NCBI RefSeq assembly: GCF_000147875.1 | Contig: NC_014507.1 | Location: forward strand, 2,666,001-2,730,000 | Length of the DNA: 64,000 nucleotides | Direction of reading: 5' to 3' | Source: Methanolacinia petrolearia DSM 11571 | GTDB lineage: Archaea; Halobacteriota; Methanomicrobia; Methanomicrobiales; Methanomicrobiaceae | Shown here: positions 34,130 through 42,757 of the stretch, piece after piece | Layout: every line of letters begins with the position of its first letter | Numbering within the stretch: position 1 is the stretch's first letter | Notes under the pieces: generated by a model | Told to the model about the DNA's origin: nothing | The model's database searches: none | What the model saw: only the letters and a program-made list of their open reading frames with translations | Position numbers and translations under genes: made by a program

Positions 34130-34588
34130 ATGGAGAGAATTTATAAAATTGCCATTATCGCCTGCCTCGCAATATCGGCCCTACTTTTCCCAGTTTCAGT
34201 ATTGCTGACCGCCACGGGACTGATTCTTACAGGAACCCTTGCAATGGTGATCCATATAACAGAGTCGGCAGGAGAAGCGATCGACAGGCCTGTTCTTTTT
34301 GTATTTTTAGGGGAAGACGGCCGGAGTTTCGTAATAAGGAATATCGGAAACGCGGGGGCCTCTGAGATTCATGTATCTGTCGTGCCTTCAAACCTTGAAT
34401 ATATAATCGACCGGATCGATGCCGACGGAGAAGAGAAGACCGACTGCGGGCAGTTGATCGGAAAAAACAGGGTTATTATCGAGTATTCGGACGAGACTGG
34501 AAAAAGTTACAGCAAATCGGAAGATCTTCGTTTTGAAGACGACTGTGAATACGATCCCACCAAGCCGATGATCCCGATCTTCAAATAA
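34130..34588 (+). CDS. hypothetical membrane-anchored protein
   Basis: The 152-residue protein has two adjoining hydrophobic segments at the N-terminus (about 6-42). A soluble beta-rich domain follows with FVFLGEDGRSFVIRNIG and IIEYSDETGKSYSKSED, resembling a CARDB-like immunoglobulin fold. The function is unknown. It is convergent with the next gene, two bases apart. Confidence 0.6.
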   Translation: MERIYKIAIIACLAISALLFPVSVLLTATGLILTGTLAMVIHITESAGEAIDRPVLFVFLGEDGRSFVIRNIGNAGASEIHVSVVPSNLEYIIDRIDADGEEKTDCGQLIGKNRVIIEYSDETGKSYSKSEDLRFEDDCEYDPTKPMIPIFK

Positions 34589-34590
34589 TA

Positions 34591-35127
34591 TTATTTTCCT
34601 TCTTCCTCTTTCATCATAAACGAAATTACCCGCTCAAGAGCAGTGACAAACTCCTTCTCATCCGTCAGGTACTGCTCGAACGCCTTATAGAGCATATACA
34701 GGATCTCAAGGCCGTAAAGATCGAGAGCCTCCTCAGCAGTAAGCTCGTTCTCATATGAATCCGTCAGGGGACCTACTGTCGAGTACATTAGCTCAATGAA
34801 CTTCCCGTCCTCGCTCAGGGCACAGAACTGGCTGTTGACGGGCTTGCTCATATCGTCCGGACGGTAAGGCATGGGATCGGTCTTCCCAAGGACAAACATC
34901 TTCCTGTCATGGAAGCGTGTCTCGACCATCTGGCCAGATGCATCGGATTTCGCACCGATCAGAAGTGTAACACCCAACTTTGATACGAGGGGTTTTGCCT
35001 TCTCCGCCAGTCTCCTGAGAAGAAGCGCCTCATTCTCCAGCACTTCGGAGGTCAGCTCCTCCTCCCTCTCCTTGATCTCCTCGATCTGTTTCAGTAGTTC
35101 GTCAAACCCTTCCTCTATTTTTCCCAT
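34591..35127 (-). CDS. conserved hypothetical methanogen protein
   Basis: The 178-residue soluble protein has an N-terminal coiled coil (about 4-46, rich in Glu and Leu), a central domain with GVTLLIGAKSDASGQMVETRF and MPYRPDDMSKPVNSQFCALSEDG, and a helical C-terminus. I have the impression of a family restricted to methanogens but know no function. It lies 49 bases downstream of the methylthiotransferase gene on the same strand, so co-expression is possible. Confidence 0.6.
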   Translation of the reverse strand: MGKIEEGFDELLKQIEEIKEREEELTSEVLENEALLLRRLAEKAKPLVSKLGVTLLIGAKSDASGQMVETRFHDRKMFVLGKTDPMPYRPDDMSKPVNSQFCALSEDGKFIELMYSTVGPLTDSYENELTAEEALDLYGLEILYMLYKAFEQYLTDEKEFVTALERVISFMMKEEEGK

Positions 35128-35176
35128 AACAAAAAATTGGATCTATAAAGCAAAAAAACGATCAGGTATAATTATT

Positions 35177-36391
35177 CTATCCGATTCTCTCTCCGATGAG
35201 ATAATGCCGCCTGTGAGAAACTATCCGGACCCTGCAGCGGGTTCCGGCATCCAGCTCCTCTTCTATAACGATATTATTGTATGACTTATCCCTTGCAATG
35301 CAGCTTCCGGCCCTCTTCCTCTCTGTTACGATAACATCAAGATCCTTTCCGATAAACGACTCGTTTACTGAATCATAGAGCCTGTTCGCGGCAATCGTAA
35401 GTGCTCTGGAACGCTCCTTTTTTATCCAGTCGGGAATGTCCTTAAGTTTCGCCGCATCTGTCCCTTCTCTTGCCGAAAAGCGGGTGATATTCACCTTGGT
35501 TGGCCGGATCTCTTCAAGGAGTGCCAGTGTTTTAAGGAAGTCCTCTTCGGTCTCGGTAGGATAACCTACGATAAAGTCGGTCGATATTCTGATCCCGGGG
35601 TCCTTCTTCCTGAGTTCAGCTACCAGATTTCTGAAATCCTGTACCTGGTATCCCCGTTTCATATCTGAAAGGACTTTATCAGATCCCGACTGCACCGGAA
35701 GATGGGCGAAGGAAAATATCTTTTCTCCCAAAAAAGCATCGGACAGCTCATCAGTCAGCGGGATAGCTGTAGAAGGGTTCATCATCCCGACACGAACCAT
35801 AAACTCTCCTTCCAATGAGTTAATCCTGTTTAATAGATCCGGGAGGGATGAACCGGTATCCATCCCATAAGCACTCAGGTCCTGCCCTGTGAGCTGGATT
35901 TCAACCGCACCGGCCGATACGAGTCGTTCAATCTCTTCAATTATCTTATCCTCCGGAAAACTCCGGAGACGGCCCCGGGCGCTTCTTGTGATGCAATAGG
36001 CACACCTGCTTACGCATCCCCTGGCAGTCTGGACAATCCCTGTCGAACCGTCCACAAGAGATCCGATCGTCTCCGGGCACCGGTTCAGGTCCTCGGGGAG
36101 GATCAGCCTTGCATCGGGGCGGACACCATATATCAGATCCGGCTGAACCACCGCCATACAACCTGTGACATAGATCTCCTTGTCGGGAAACTCGGCGATG
36201 ACTCTCAGCATCGCCCTTTCGGTCTGGGCGACAACAGTACAGGTATTGATAATAACCGCTTCCGCCTCTCCCGGCGGCACTATACTGCACCCCTGCTTTT
36301 CCGCAACACGTACAATCTTTTCGGTATCGGCAAAATTGAACGTGCAGCCATATGTCTCAAGGTGAATTTTTTTGTCCTTCAGGGTGTGCAT
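35177..36391 (-). CDS. CDKAL1-like tRNA methylthiotransferase
   Basis: This 404-residue radical-SAM enzyme has the N-terminal UPF0004 domain with cluster ligands Cys16, Cys51 and Cys78 (ETYGCTFN, INTCTV, VTGCMA). The radical-SAM motif is CVSRCAYC (Cys126, Cys130, Cys133) and a C-terminal TRAM-like domain follows. Archaeal members convert t6A37 to ms2t6A37 in tRNAs reading ANN codons. The length fits the archaeal e-MtaB group, and MiaB is less likely because archaea lack i6A. Confidence 0.92.
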   Translation of the reverse strand: MHTLKDKKIHLETYGCTFNFADTEKIVRVAEKQGCSIVPPGEAEAVIINTCTVVAQTERAMLRVIAEFPDKEIYVTGCMAVVQPDLIYGVRPDARLILPEDLNRCPETIGSLVDGSTGIVQTARGCVSRCAYCITRSARGRLRSFPEDKIIEEIERLVSAGAVEIQLTGQDLSAYGMDTGSSLPDLLNRINSLEGEFMVRVGMMNPSTAIPLTDELSDAFLGEKIFSFAHLPVQSGSDKVLSDMKRGYQVQDFRNLVAELRKKDPGIRISTDFIVGYPTETEEDFLKTLALLEEIRPTKVNITRFSAREGTDAAKLKDIPDWIKKERSRALTIAANRLYDSVNESFIGKDLDVIVTERKRAGSCIARDKSYNNIVIEEELDAGTRCRVRIVSHRRHYLIGERIG

Positions 36392-36548
36392 ATCGCTTCT
36401 CTCTATTTATTAGCAGTTCCAAAATGAAAAACAAGACCGTATGGGTATACTGCCATAAGATTTAAATGCGGTCATATTTTAAATAGAATATATATTCCTA
36501 TTGTGAAAATTAAATATAATCCAGCATAAGAATCAGTTTAATCTAAGA

Positions 36549-37973
36549 ATGATACCTAAAACGTGGGCGGAGATGGGTTGTCAAAAGGATTCAACGCAGA
36601 AATCGGGGGAGATTAATGGATATGCACCGTTGAACAGGGCACTAAGATTAATTATAGATAATGCTTCGAATCCCGTGATAATAACGGATGACAGGGGGAG
36701 GATAATTTATAACAATCCTGCTGCACTGCAGTTCATATTCATGAACCCGCAATCAGCTGAACCTCACATCCGTAATCTGAAATTTGCAGGAGACTATGGA
36801 GATATTCTGGCAGTCTACGATTACAATAAAGATGAAGGCTGCATCTGGACCGAGGACGTCGAACTCCTGAATATAAAAGGAGAAAAGAGAACCCTGAAGC
36901 TTAAAATAAGCGTATTCTTTGAGGAGCCAAAGAGCCAGTACTGCTTCCATATGGTCGATCTGACAGACAAAATCCTCTCTGAAAAGGCCCTGAAAAAATC
37001 AGAGATGGACAAGACTTTAATCCTGAATTCGGTTCATGAAAATCTTGTGTATTACGATAAGAATTACAGGATTATATGGGCTAACCAGCAGCCTGCAGAC
37101 TCAGTCGGCCTGACTCCGGCTGAAATGAAGGGCAGGTTCTGCTACGAACTATGGTACAACCGTGATTCGCCGTGCCCCGACTGTACAATTAAAAAGGCAA
37201 TGGAATCACGTCAGCCCCTGATAGAAGAAAAGGTGAAACCCGACGGAAGAAACGTGAAGGTCGCCGCATACCCGGTATTCAGTGAGAAAGGAGGATTAAT
37301 CGGAGCGGTTGAATCGGTGCTTGACATTTCACGCCGAAAGAAGGCTGAAATGGCTCTCGACGAGATCCTGAAAAAGTACAGGGAGCTCTTCACCACGATG
37401 ACCAACGGATTCGTCCTTCACGAGATCATTACCGACGATTCGGGAAAGCCATATGATTTCAGGTTTTTGGACATAAATCCGGCATTCGAAGAGATGACAG
37501 GTCTCTTCTCCTCGGAGATGGTTGGAAAGACAGTACTTGAACTCTTCCCGGATTACAACAGGAGATGGATGGAAAGGTACGGAAGGGTGGCCCTTACAGG
37601 AGAGCCTGAGGAATTTTCGGATTATAATCCGACATTCGGGAAGTACTACCACATCTATTCATATTCACCAAAAAAAGGCCAGTTCGCAGCTATATTCTCA
37701 GACGTAACCGATCTTGTGGCCCTGAGAAAAGAGCACACACAGATGATGATCCAGATCAACAGAAATTTCGAACAGCTTGCAATCCTGAACGACGAGATCA
37801 GGAACCCGCTGCAGGTTATCGCCGGATATGCACTAATGGACGAATCAAATTATTCTGAGAAGATATTAAGCCAAATCCATACAATCGATAAACTGATCAA
37901 TGAACTTGACAAGCGATGGCTTGAATCGGACAAGATCAGGGAATACCTGATGAAGCACCACAACCTTTACTGA
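36549..37973 (+). CDS. multi-PAS sensor protein with degenerate kinase end
   Basis: The 474-residue soluble protein has three PAS-type domains: about 25-140 with PVIITDDRGRIIYNNPAA, about 145-265 with a CYELWYNRDSPCPDC cysteine motif, and about 270-390 with GFVLHEIITDDSG. An 80-residue end follows that resembles the dimerisation helix of methanogen kinases. That helix reads LAILNDEIRNPLQVIAGYA: Glu416 is where related proteins have the His of NDHIRNPL, and there is no ATPase domain. It may therefore work as a sensor or dimerisation adaptor for another kinase. The 157-base upstream spacer is AT-rich with an ATTTAAAT motif. Confidence 0.8.
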   Translation: MIPKTWAEMGCQKDSTQKSGEINGYAPLNRALRLIIDNASNPVIITDDRGRIIYNNPAALQFIFMNPQSAEPHIRNLKFAGDYGDILAVYDYNKDEGCIWTEDVELLNIKGEKRTLKLKISVFFEEPKSQYCFHMVDLTDKILSEKALKKSEMDKTLILNSVHENLVYYDKNYRIIWANQQPADSVGLTPAEMKGRFCYELWYNRDSPCPDCTIKKAMESRQPLIEEKVKPDGRNVKVAAYPVFSEKGGLIGAVESVLDISRRKKAEMALDEILKKYRELFTTMTNGFVLHEIITDDSGKPYDFRFLDINPAFEEMTGLFSSEMVGKTVLELFPDYNRRWMERYGRVALTGEPEEFSDYNPTFGKYYHIYSYSPKKGQFAAIFSDVTDLVALRKEHTQMMIQINRNFEQLAILNDEIRNPLQVIAGYALMDESNYSEKILSQIHTIDKLINELDKRWLESDKIREYLMKHHNLY

Positions 37974-37987
37974 ATTTGAGGAAGGCA

Positions 37988-38416
37988 TCACACGGTCTTC
38001 ATCAAAAGCCAGTCCTTATCACCTGCCTTCTTAAACCTTACAAGAACATAACGGCCTTTGAACTTCATGCCGTTCAGCACGAATACAATCTTTTCATCCT
38101 TCCATGATTCCATTTCATAATTTCCCGAATCATAAATTGAGATCTCGCCGGCACCGTATTGCCCTTCCGTAATAGTCCCGGAAAAATCAAGGACCGACGG
38201 ATCATGATCGCCGCTGCCGATTGCAAGACGCCTGAGTCCAGGGTGATCAGGGATTCCTTTGGGAACTGCCCAGCATTTAAGAACCCCATGCCTCTCCAGG
38301 CGGAGATCGTAATGTGGTGTCTTTGACCTGTGAAAGTGAACCACAAAACGCTGTAGGCCCTCTGCCTTTTCACCCGCAGGATCATTCCCGGGATAATCCA
38401 TTGATTTTTGATTCAC
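37988..38416 (-). CDS. stand-alone LigD-type 3'-phosphoesterase
   Basis: This 142-residue protein is a single phosphoesterase domain with RFVVHFHRSKTPHYDLRLE, LKCWAVPKGIP and ITEGQYGAGEISIYDSG, the metal-binding His/Asp/Glu motifs of the family. In bacteria this domain trims 3'-phosphate or ribonucleotide ends and is fused to LigD ligase; in several archaea it occurs alone. No Ku or ligase gene is in the window. The 5' spacer, shared with the divergent HEPN gene, carries a 28-base tandem repeat. Confidence 0.9.
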   Translation of the reverse strand: MNQKSMDYPGNDPAGEKAEGLQRFVVHFHRSKTPHYDLRLERHGVLKCWAVPKGIPDHPGLRRLAIGSGDHDPSVLDFSGTITEGQYGAGEISIYDSGNYEMESWKDEKIVFVLNGMKFKGRYVLVRFKKAGDKDWLLMKTV

Positions 38417-38466
38417 CCCGCCGACTCAAAAAATTATCCCCGCTCCTGCAGGGGCCATCCCGGGTA

Positions 38467-38522
38467 CCTCCGATCCTTCGGATCTTCCGGGGTGCCTCCG
38501 ATCCTTCGGATCTTCCGGGATG
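38467..38522. repeat. tandem 28-base palindromic repeat
   Basis: Two units (38467-38494 and 38495-38522) each read CCTCCGATCC, TTCGGATCTT then CCGGG-TG and differ at one position. Each contains the inverted repeat GATCC-TTC-GGATC (read with the flanking CCGA). They lie between the divergent LigD-type and HEPN genes. A related GC-rich hairpin (CCCCGCTCCTGCAGGGG) precedes them. Confidence 0.8.
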
Positions 38523-38591
38523 AAAAAAATAAATCTAATAATTCTCAGTACAACTTATAATCATTTAATCTTCGCATGGAGTTACAGTTCA

Positions 38592-39026
38592 ATGAGAACG
38601 AAGTTTGAAGAATGCGTCAGAAAGGGCCTGATATCAAAGGCGAATATCGACCCAACTCTCGTAAACAGGGAGATAACTGATGCAGAAGAAGATTTGAAGA
38701 GCGGGCACAAAGCCCTTGAAGAGCACGATTTTATCAGGGCAATGATATCGGGCAGAAACTCCCAGATACATTCTATAAGAGCACTTGTCTTTTCCGAAGG
38801 ATACAGGGAAAAGAAGGTTCCTCTGCTTGTGATTGCTGCGGAGTCGCTGCTTCTAGACAAAGGTCTTATAAGAAGTGAAATTCTTGAAGATTTTGAATAT
38901 GCAATGAAGTATGAAAATCCGGAATCCGAACCAGAATACCTCCACGAATCGATCGCGGAAGATATAATGAGAGGATCAGACAGGATATTCAAAAGAGCAA
39001 AGATAATTCTTGAAAAAAATATTTAA
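38592..39026 (+). CDS. HEPN-domain protein
   Basis: The 144-residue all-helical protein matches the HEPN fold: VNREITDAEEDLKSGHKALEEHDFIRAM and the following helix SIRALVFSEGY, then a long loop and two helices to RAKIIL. Arg55 and His60 (RNSQIH) form an RX4H pattern like the catalytic motif of HEPN ribonucleases, although it lies in the second helix rather than the usual position. No nucleotidyltransferase antitoxin is adjacent. The ATG at 38592 has GGAG nine bases upstream. An earlier ATG at 38520 falls inside the tandem repeat and is rejected. Confidence 0.7.
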   Translation: MRTKFEECVRKGLISKANIDPTLVNREITDAEEDLKSGHKALEEHDFIRAMISGRNSQIHSIRALVFSEGYREKKVPLLVIAAESLLLDKGLIRSEILEDFEYAMKYENPESEPEYLHESIAEDIMRGSDRIFKRAKIILEKNI

Positions 39027-39046
39027 TTTTTCAAACCAGGGGCTTT

Positions 39047-40483
39047 TTACACAGAACCGGTAGCTTTAGCCTTGGCTTTATCCTCGTACTTCAGGATTCT
39101 TCTAAGATAAGCCGATGCCCACAGGTAGCCCACCATACCCCCCGCGATATCTCCGGCGACAATTCCCCACCAGATTCCTGCCTGGCCAAGGCCGAGAACA
39201 AATGCAAACGCCCATGCAAAGACCGCATTGAAGACGAGGCTCCTCAGCAGATTGATTATCAGGGAATTTACACCTTTACCTACCGCCTGGAACAATGATC
39301 CCGACATCATTCCCGGAGGGACAAATATGTAGAAGAAGCACATCGTCTGCAGGAAGGCGATGATGGTCGGAGCGATATGAGCCGACTCCCCTGAATATGT
39401 AAAGATCAGTGTGATCTGGGGAGCGAAGATCCATGTTATCGCCGCAGTAAACAGCGAGATGATCAAACCCAGTTTCAATGAGTAATAATACGACTCATGC
39501 ATTTTGCTGTAGAACCTGCCGCCGTATGCAGCCCCGGCGACTGCGACGAGTGAGGTTGCAATCGCTATCAGCGGTATGATTGCAAACATTACAACCCTCC
39601 ATCCGGTGGTATATACTGCAACGGCATCGGTTCCCCCGACAATAACAAGCATCCAGTTGATAATGATCATTAAAGCCGACATTATCACGAATTCAAGGCT
39701 TGCAGGAATCCCTACGGAAAGAATACCCTTTATAATTCCAAAATCGGGAGTGAAATCCTTGAAATTGAAACTGATATATGTGTCCTTTTTGACAAAGAAC
39801 CAGTACAAAATTACCAGGCTTACTACGGCAACGGACAGTATCGTTGCAACTGCGGCTCCTGCAATTCCCATTCCCAAGGTATAGATGAATATCGGATCAA
39901 GGATCATATTCAGGACTGCCGAGATGGCCATCGCATACATCGTCCTCTTCGTATCCCCTTCCGCACGTAGTATCGAGTAGGAGATGTTCGAGAATATGAA
40001 GAATATGGTGCCATAAAATATTATGCTCCCGTAATCGAGCGTAAGCCCAATAACGTCTTCCGCACCGAGCATGAGCAGGATCTGTTCTGCCAGGGGAACC
40101 AGTAGTATGGTGAATACAACCGACAGGACCAGAGCAAGGATCAATGAATGTATCGCAGCACTGTCCGCACCTTTTTTGTCCTTAGAACCGATTCTCCTTG
40201 AAATTAAGGATGTGACTCCGGCACCGATTCCGTTTCCGAACCCTACGACTATCATAAAGACAGGAGTGACGAAACCGATTGCAGCAAGTGCGTCGGAGCT
40301 GATGCCCGCGACCCATATCGCATCTACGATATTGTACATCGTCAGGAGAAACATCGCCACAAAGATAGGCCAGGCCATTGATCTTATGGCAGCTTTCGGT
40401 TCGCCTACCAGAATTGAGACTCCCTTTGTTATCTCTTCCTCCCTGGGATCGGCACTGCTTAAAGGATTTTCGTCCTTCATCAT
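39047..40483 (-). CDS. MATE-family efflux transporter
   Basis: The 478-residue protein has about twelve membrane helices in two halves and typical MATE segments near the N-terminus (SMAWPIFVAMFLLTMYNIVDAIWVAG, about 33-58) and GNGIGAGVTSLISRRIGSK. It exports cationic drugs or metabolites in exchange for Na+ or H+. It follows the MarR gene with an ATGA-type overlap, so it is the probable target of that regulator. Confidence 0.92.
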   Translation of the reverse strand: MMKDENPLSSADPREEEITKGVSILVGEPKAAIRSMAWPIFVAMFLLTMYNIVDAIWVAGISSDALAAIGFVTPVFMIVVGFGNGIGAGVTSLISRRIGSKDKKGADSAAIHSLILALVLSVVFTILLVPLAEQILLMLGAEDVIGLTLDYGSIIFYGTIFFIFSNISYSILRAEGDTKRTMYAMAISAVLNMILDPIFIYTLGMGIAGAAVATILSVAVVSLVILYWFFVKKDTYISFNFKDFTPDFGIIKGILSVGIPASLEFVIMSALMIIINWMLVIVGGTDAVAVYTTGWRVVMFAIIPLIAIATSLVAVAGAAYGGRFYSKMHESYYYSLKLGLIISLFTAAITWIFAPQITLIFTYSGESAHIAPTIIAFLQTMCFFYIFVPPGMMSGSLFQAVGKGVNSLIINLLRSLVFNAVFAWAFAFVLGLGQAGIWWGIVAGDIAGGMVGYLWASAYLRRILKYEDKAKAKATGSV

Positions 40484-40950
40484 AAACGATCCCCGTATCC
40501 CGGGACCTCCATTGCCGAAAGAAGGCTCCTTTCGCAGATGGTCCTCAGCAAGGAGTTGAATTTATCAAGATCTTCCGGTGAAAAGCCCTTGCAGACATCT
40601 TTGTCCCATTTATTCGCGATTTCTTTAATGTAAGGAAGAATTTTTTCCCCTTTTTCGGTGAGGCTCAGCCTGTGTGCCCTGCGGTTATCCGGGTCCTGCG
40701 TCCGGCAGATGTATCCCGAGTCTTCGAGTTTGCGGACAGCACGGGCGACGGTGCCCTTGTCAAGATAGAATAATTCGGCGATCCTGTCCTGTGTGATATT
40801 GTTCTCTTTTGAAAGGGTGATCAGGGCAAAGACCTGCCCCTGGGAAAGCCCTGTAGTATTCATAGAATTATTGAGATAGATATTCCGCGACCGGTATATT
40901 ATAGAGAAGAGACCTCCGAGGGGAATATCCTTATTCAGAATGTCCTGCAT
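40480..40950 (-). CDS. MarR-family transcriptional regulator
   Basis: This 156-residue winged-helix protein has the recognition region ALITLSKENNITQDRIAELFYLDKGTV (about 40-66) and the wing RTQDPDNRRAHRLSLTEKG, the MarR hallmark DxRxxxxxLT. The ATG at 40950 is chosen; an in-frame TTG at 40983 is possible. A near-perfect 27-base palindrome lies 36 bases upstream and is its likely operator. It is in an operon with the MATE exporter, so it probably represses both until a ligand binds. Confidence 0.9.
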   Translation of the reverse strand: MQDILNKDIPLGGLFSIIYRSRNIYLNNSMNTTGLSQGQVFALITLSKENNITQDRIAELFYLDKGTVARAVRKLEDSGYICRTQDPDNRRAHRLSLTEKGEKILPYIKEIANKWDKDVCKGFSPEDLDKFNSLLRTICERSLLSAMEVPGYGDRL

Positions 40951-40985
40951 GAAGGTACAGGTTTGATCAGAAGATGGTATCAATG

Positions 40986-41012
40986 TTGCTCATGCAACAG
41001 TTGCATAAGCAA
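40986..41012. promoter_or_regulatory. 27-base palindromic operator upstream of marR
   Basis: TTGCTCATGCAAC, a central A and GTTGCATAAGCAA form inverted 13-base half-sites with one mismatched pair. It lies within the leader or promoter of the MarR-MATE operon, as expected for autoregulation by a dimeric winged-helix protein. Confidence 0.75.
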
Positions 41013-41023
41013 TAATATCCTGT

Positions 41024-41509
41024 TTAACTTCGTTCAGCCTGAATTTTTCCGCCATATGGCGCAGTCATGACGATCCGGTCTTCACCTTTCCCGAAATAAT
41101 CTTCTATATAATCGGACCTTGCAAATCCAAGTTTTTCATAAAGCCTGACGGCTTCTTCGTTTGAAGGTGATACGGTCAGTGATACTGAAGTTACCCCGTG
41201 TGAGAACCGCTTTCCCAGCTCTTCCATAAGCAGCCGCCCCGCCCCGCATCTCCTGAAAGCAGGGACTACAAATATCCTCATCACCAGGCCGGATTTCGGT
41301 TCACCTGCACTTATGCCTCCTAGTGTATACCCGATAATGTCACCCTCTGTATTGAGAGCAATAATAAATAATTGAGGGAAAAGAACCGCCATCTGCCGTA
41401 TAAAAACAGCATGTGAATACGGATCTCCGCCTCTTGACGATTCCATCTCAAGTATGGTATTAAAATCGCTCTCTCTGTATTCCCTTATAAGAAAATCATC
41501 ACGGCCCAT
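41024..41509 (-). CDS. GNAT-family N-acetyltransferase
   Basis: This 161-residue protein has the acetyl-CoA loop VPAFRRCGAGRLLMEEL (about 77-93), preceded by the beta4 strand SGLVMRIFVV and followed by NEEAVRLYEKLGF, the RimI-like signature. The substrate is unknown; the form resembles ribosomal-protein or N-terminal acetyltransferases. Transcription runs toward marR, and the MarR operator lies just beyond its stop. Confidence 0.88.
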   Translation of the reverse strand: MGRDDFLIREYRESDFNTILEMESSRGGDPYSHAVFIRQMAVLFPQLFIIALNTEGDIIGYTLGGISAGEPKSGLVMRIFVVPAFRRCGAGRLLMEELGKRFSHGVTSVSLTVSPSNEEAVRLYEKLGFARSDYIEDYFGKGEDRIVMTAPYGGKIQAERS

Positions 41510-41604
41510 GAGATTACTACCAGATATGTCGGACTATAAGAAAAGATGTTTGATATCCGGGATTAAAGCTGAGGAACCTGATATTTCGGCCTGATCATCT
41601 CTTA

Positions 41605-41964
41605 TCATTTATTGCGGAATATCCCGCCGATTCCTCCTCCAATCATGCCGAGAATCCCGAAGAGAAGAGTTGCGAAGATCAATATCACAAGATCGATAAG
41701 AGCACCCACTACAGTCCCGATAATTCCGAACAGGGCGGTCCCAGTTATAAGGATTATCACTGAAACCAGCAGGGCGCCGAAGACTCCCGAGATAAAGCCG
41801 ACCTTTGCACCTTCACCGATACCTTCGCCAAGGACAATTCCCGCGATGAAACCACCGCAAAGGGGGCCGATTAATGACGAATATAACGGATATGGATCTT
41901 TAAGGAGCCAGGTGATTACAACCATCGAGACAAAACCCAAAAGAGCGGCAATCCAAAATCCCAT
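41605..41964 (-). CDS. DUF5518-like glycine-rich membrane protein
   Basis: The 119-residue protein has about four membrane helices rich in Gly and Ile and ends LGMIGGGIGGIFRNK. The GPLCGGFIAGIVLGEGIGEGAKVGFISG segment (about 33-60) resembles DUF5518 proteins of archaea, whose function is unknown. The match is tentative. It is transcribed away from the DUF308 gene. Confidence 0.65.
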   Translation of the reverse strand: MGFWIAALLGFVSMVVITWLLKDPYPLYSSLIGPLCGGFIAGIVLGEGIGEGAKVGFISGVFGALLVSVIILITGTALFGIIGTVVGALIDLVILIFATLLFGILGMIGGGIGGIFRNK

Positions 41965-42103
41965 TGTAATATACTAGTTTCAATATAGAATAAAAAGGTT
42001 TTTGGTATGAATATATTAATGAAACAAATAAACGATCTCCTCCCAATAATTCGAAAATAATTTATGCTACAAAAAGAATTGAGAATAAAAGGAGGATAAA
42101 ATT

Positions 42104-42688
42104 ATGGATAATGAATCCGGATTTCTTGGAAATCCGATGAATTTCACACCCGAGTGGTGGACCTTTGTTCTGATGGGCATCTGTGCCCTGATTCTTGGAG
42201 GGCTTGCATTTGCGATGCCTCTCTGGTTTGCAGAATTTTTCGGACTGTTTATTGGATTCCTTGTAATCATTTACAGCATTATTACGCTTGTCCAGGGAAT
42301 TAAAAGCAAGGAAGGAGCCGGAGCTTCGATAGCACTGATACTTCTTGCTATTATCGGAATTATAATCGGGTTCCTGATTGTAACCAGTGCCCTGGCTGCG
42401 TTCCTGCTGACAACATACCTCATTGCATTCTGGATGTTAATGATCGCCTTTTCGGACATATGGATGGCATTTACGGGCAGTGCAGGAACCGGATACAAGA
42501 TTCTTCTCGCAATTGCCGGAGTATTCGCACTCATTATTGGATTTTACATTCTGATGTTCCCGATTCTCGGAACAGGCATCATGATCCAGGTAATTTCGAT
42601 ATTCGCCATGGTTTGGGGAATATTCATGATCATTACAGGTCTGGCAGGCAAGGGCGCTTCCGCTGCTGTGGCAGCTGAGACAAACTGA
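42104..42688 (+). CDS. DUF308/HdeD-like membrane protein
   Basis: The 194-residue protein has six membrane helices arranged as repeated pairs (LILGGLAFAMPLWFAEFFGL; IGFYILMFPILGTGIMIQ), the DUF308 repeat of HdeD, with a short Ala-rich C-terminus. HdeD acts in acid resistance in enterics, but archaeal homologues have no established role. GGAGGATAAAATT precedes the ATG. Confidence 0.85.
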   Translation: MDNESGFLGNPMNFTPEWWTFVLMGICALILGGLAFAMPLWFAEFFGLFIGFLVIIYSIITLVQGIKSKEGAGASIALILLAIIGIIIGFLIVTSALAAFLLTTYLIAFWMLMIAFSDIWMAFTGSAGTGYKILLAIAGVFALIIGFYILMFPILGTGIMIQVISIFAMVWGIFMIITGLAGKGASAAVAAETN

Positions 42689-42757
42689 AAAGACTGAAGA
42701 AAAAAATCGCTTCAATGCGATTCACCTTTTTTATTATTTCCGGATTAGTAACTGAAG

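Noticed and set aside
38520..38591. A 24-residue N-terminal extension of the HEPN protein
   Set aside because: The earlier ATG is formed by the end of a tandem repeat unit and the added residues look random. The ATG at 38592 has GGAG at a good distance.
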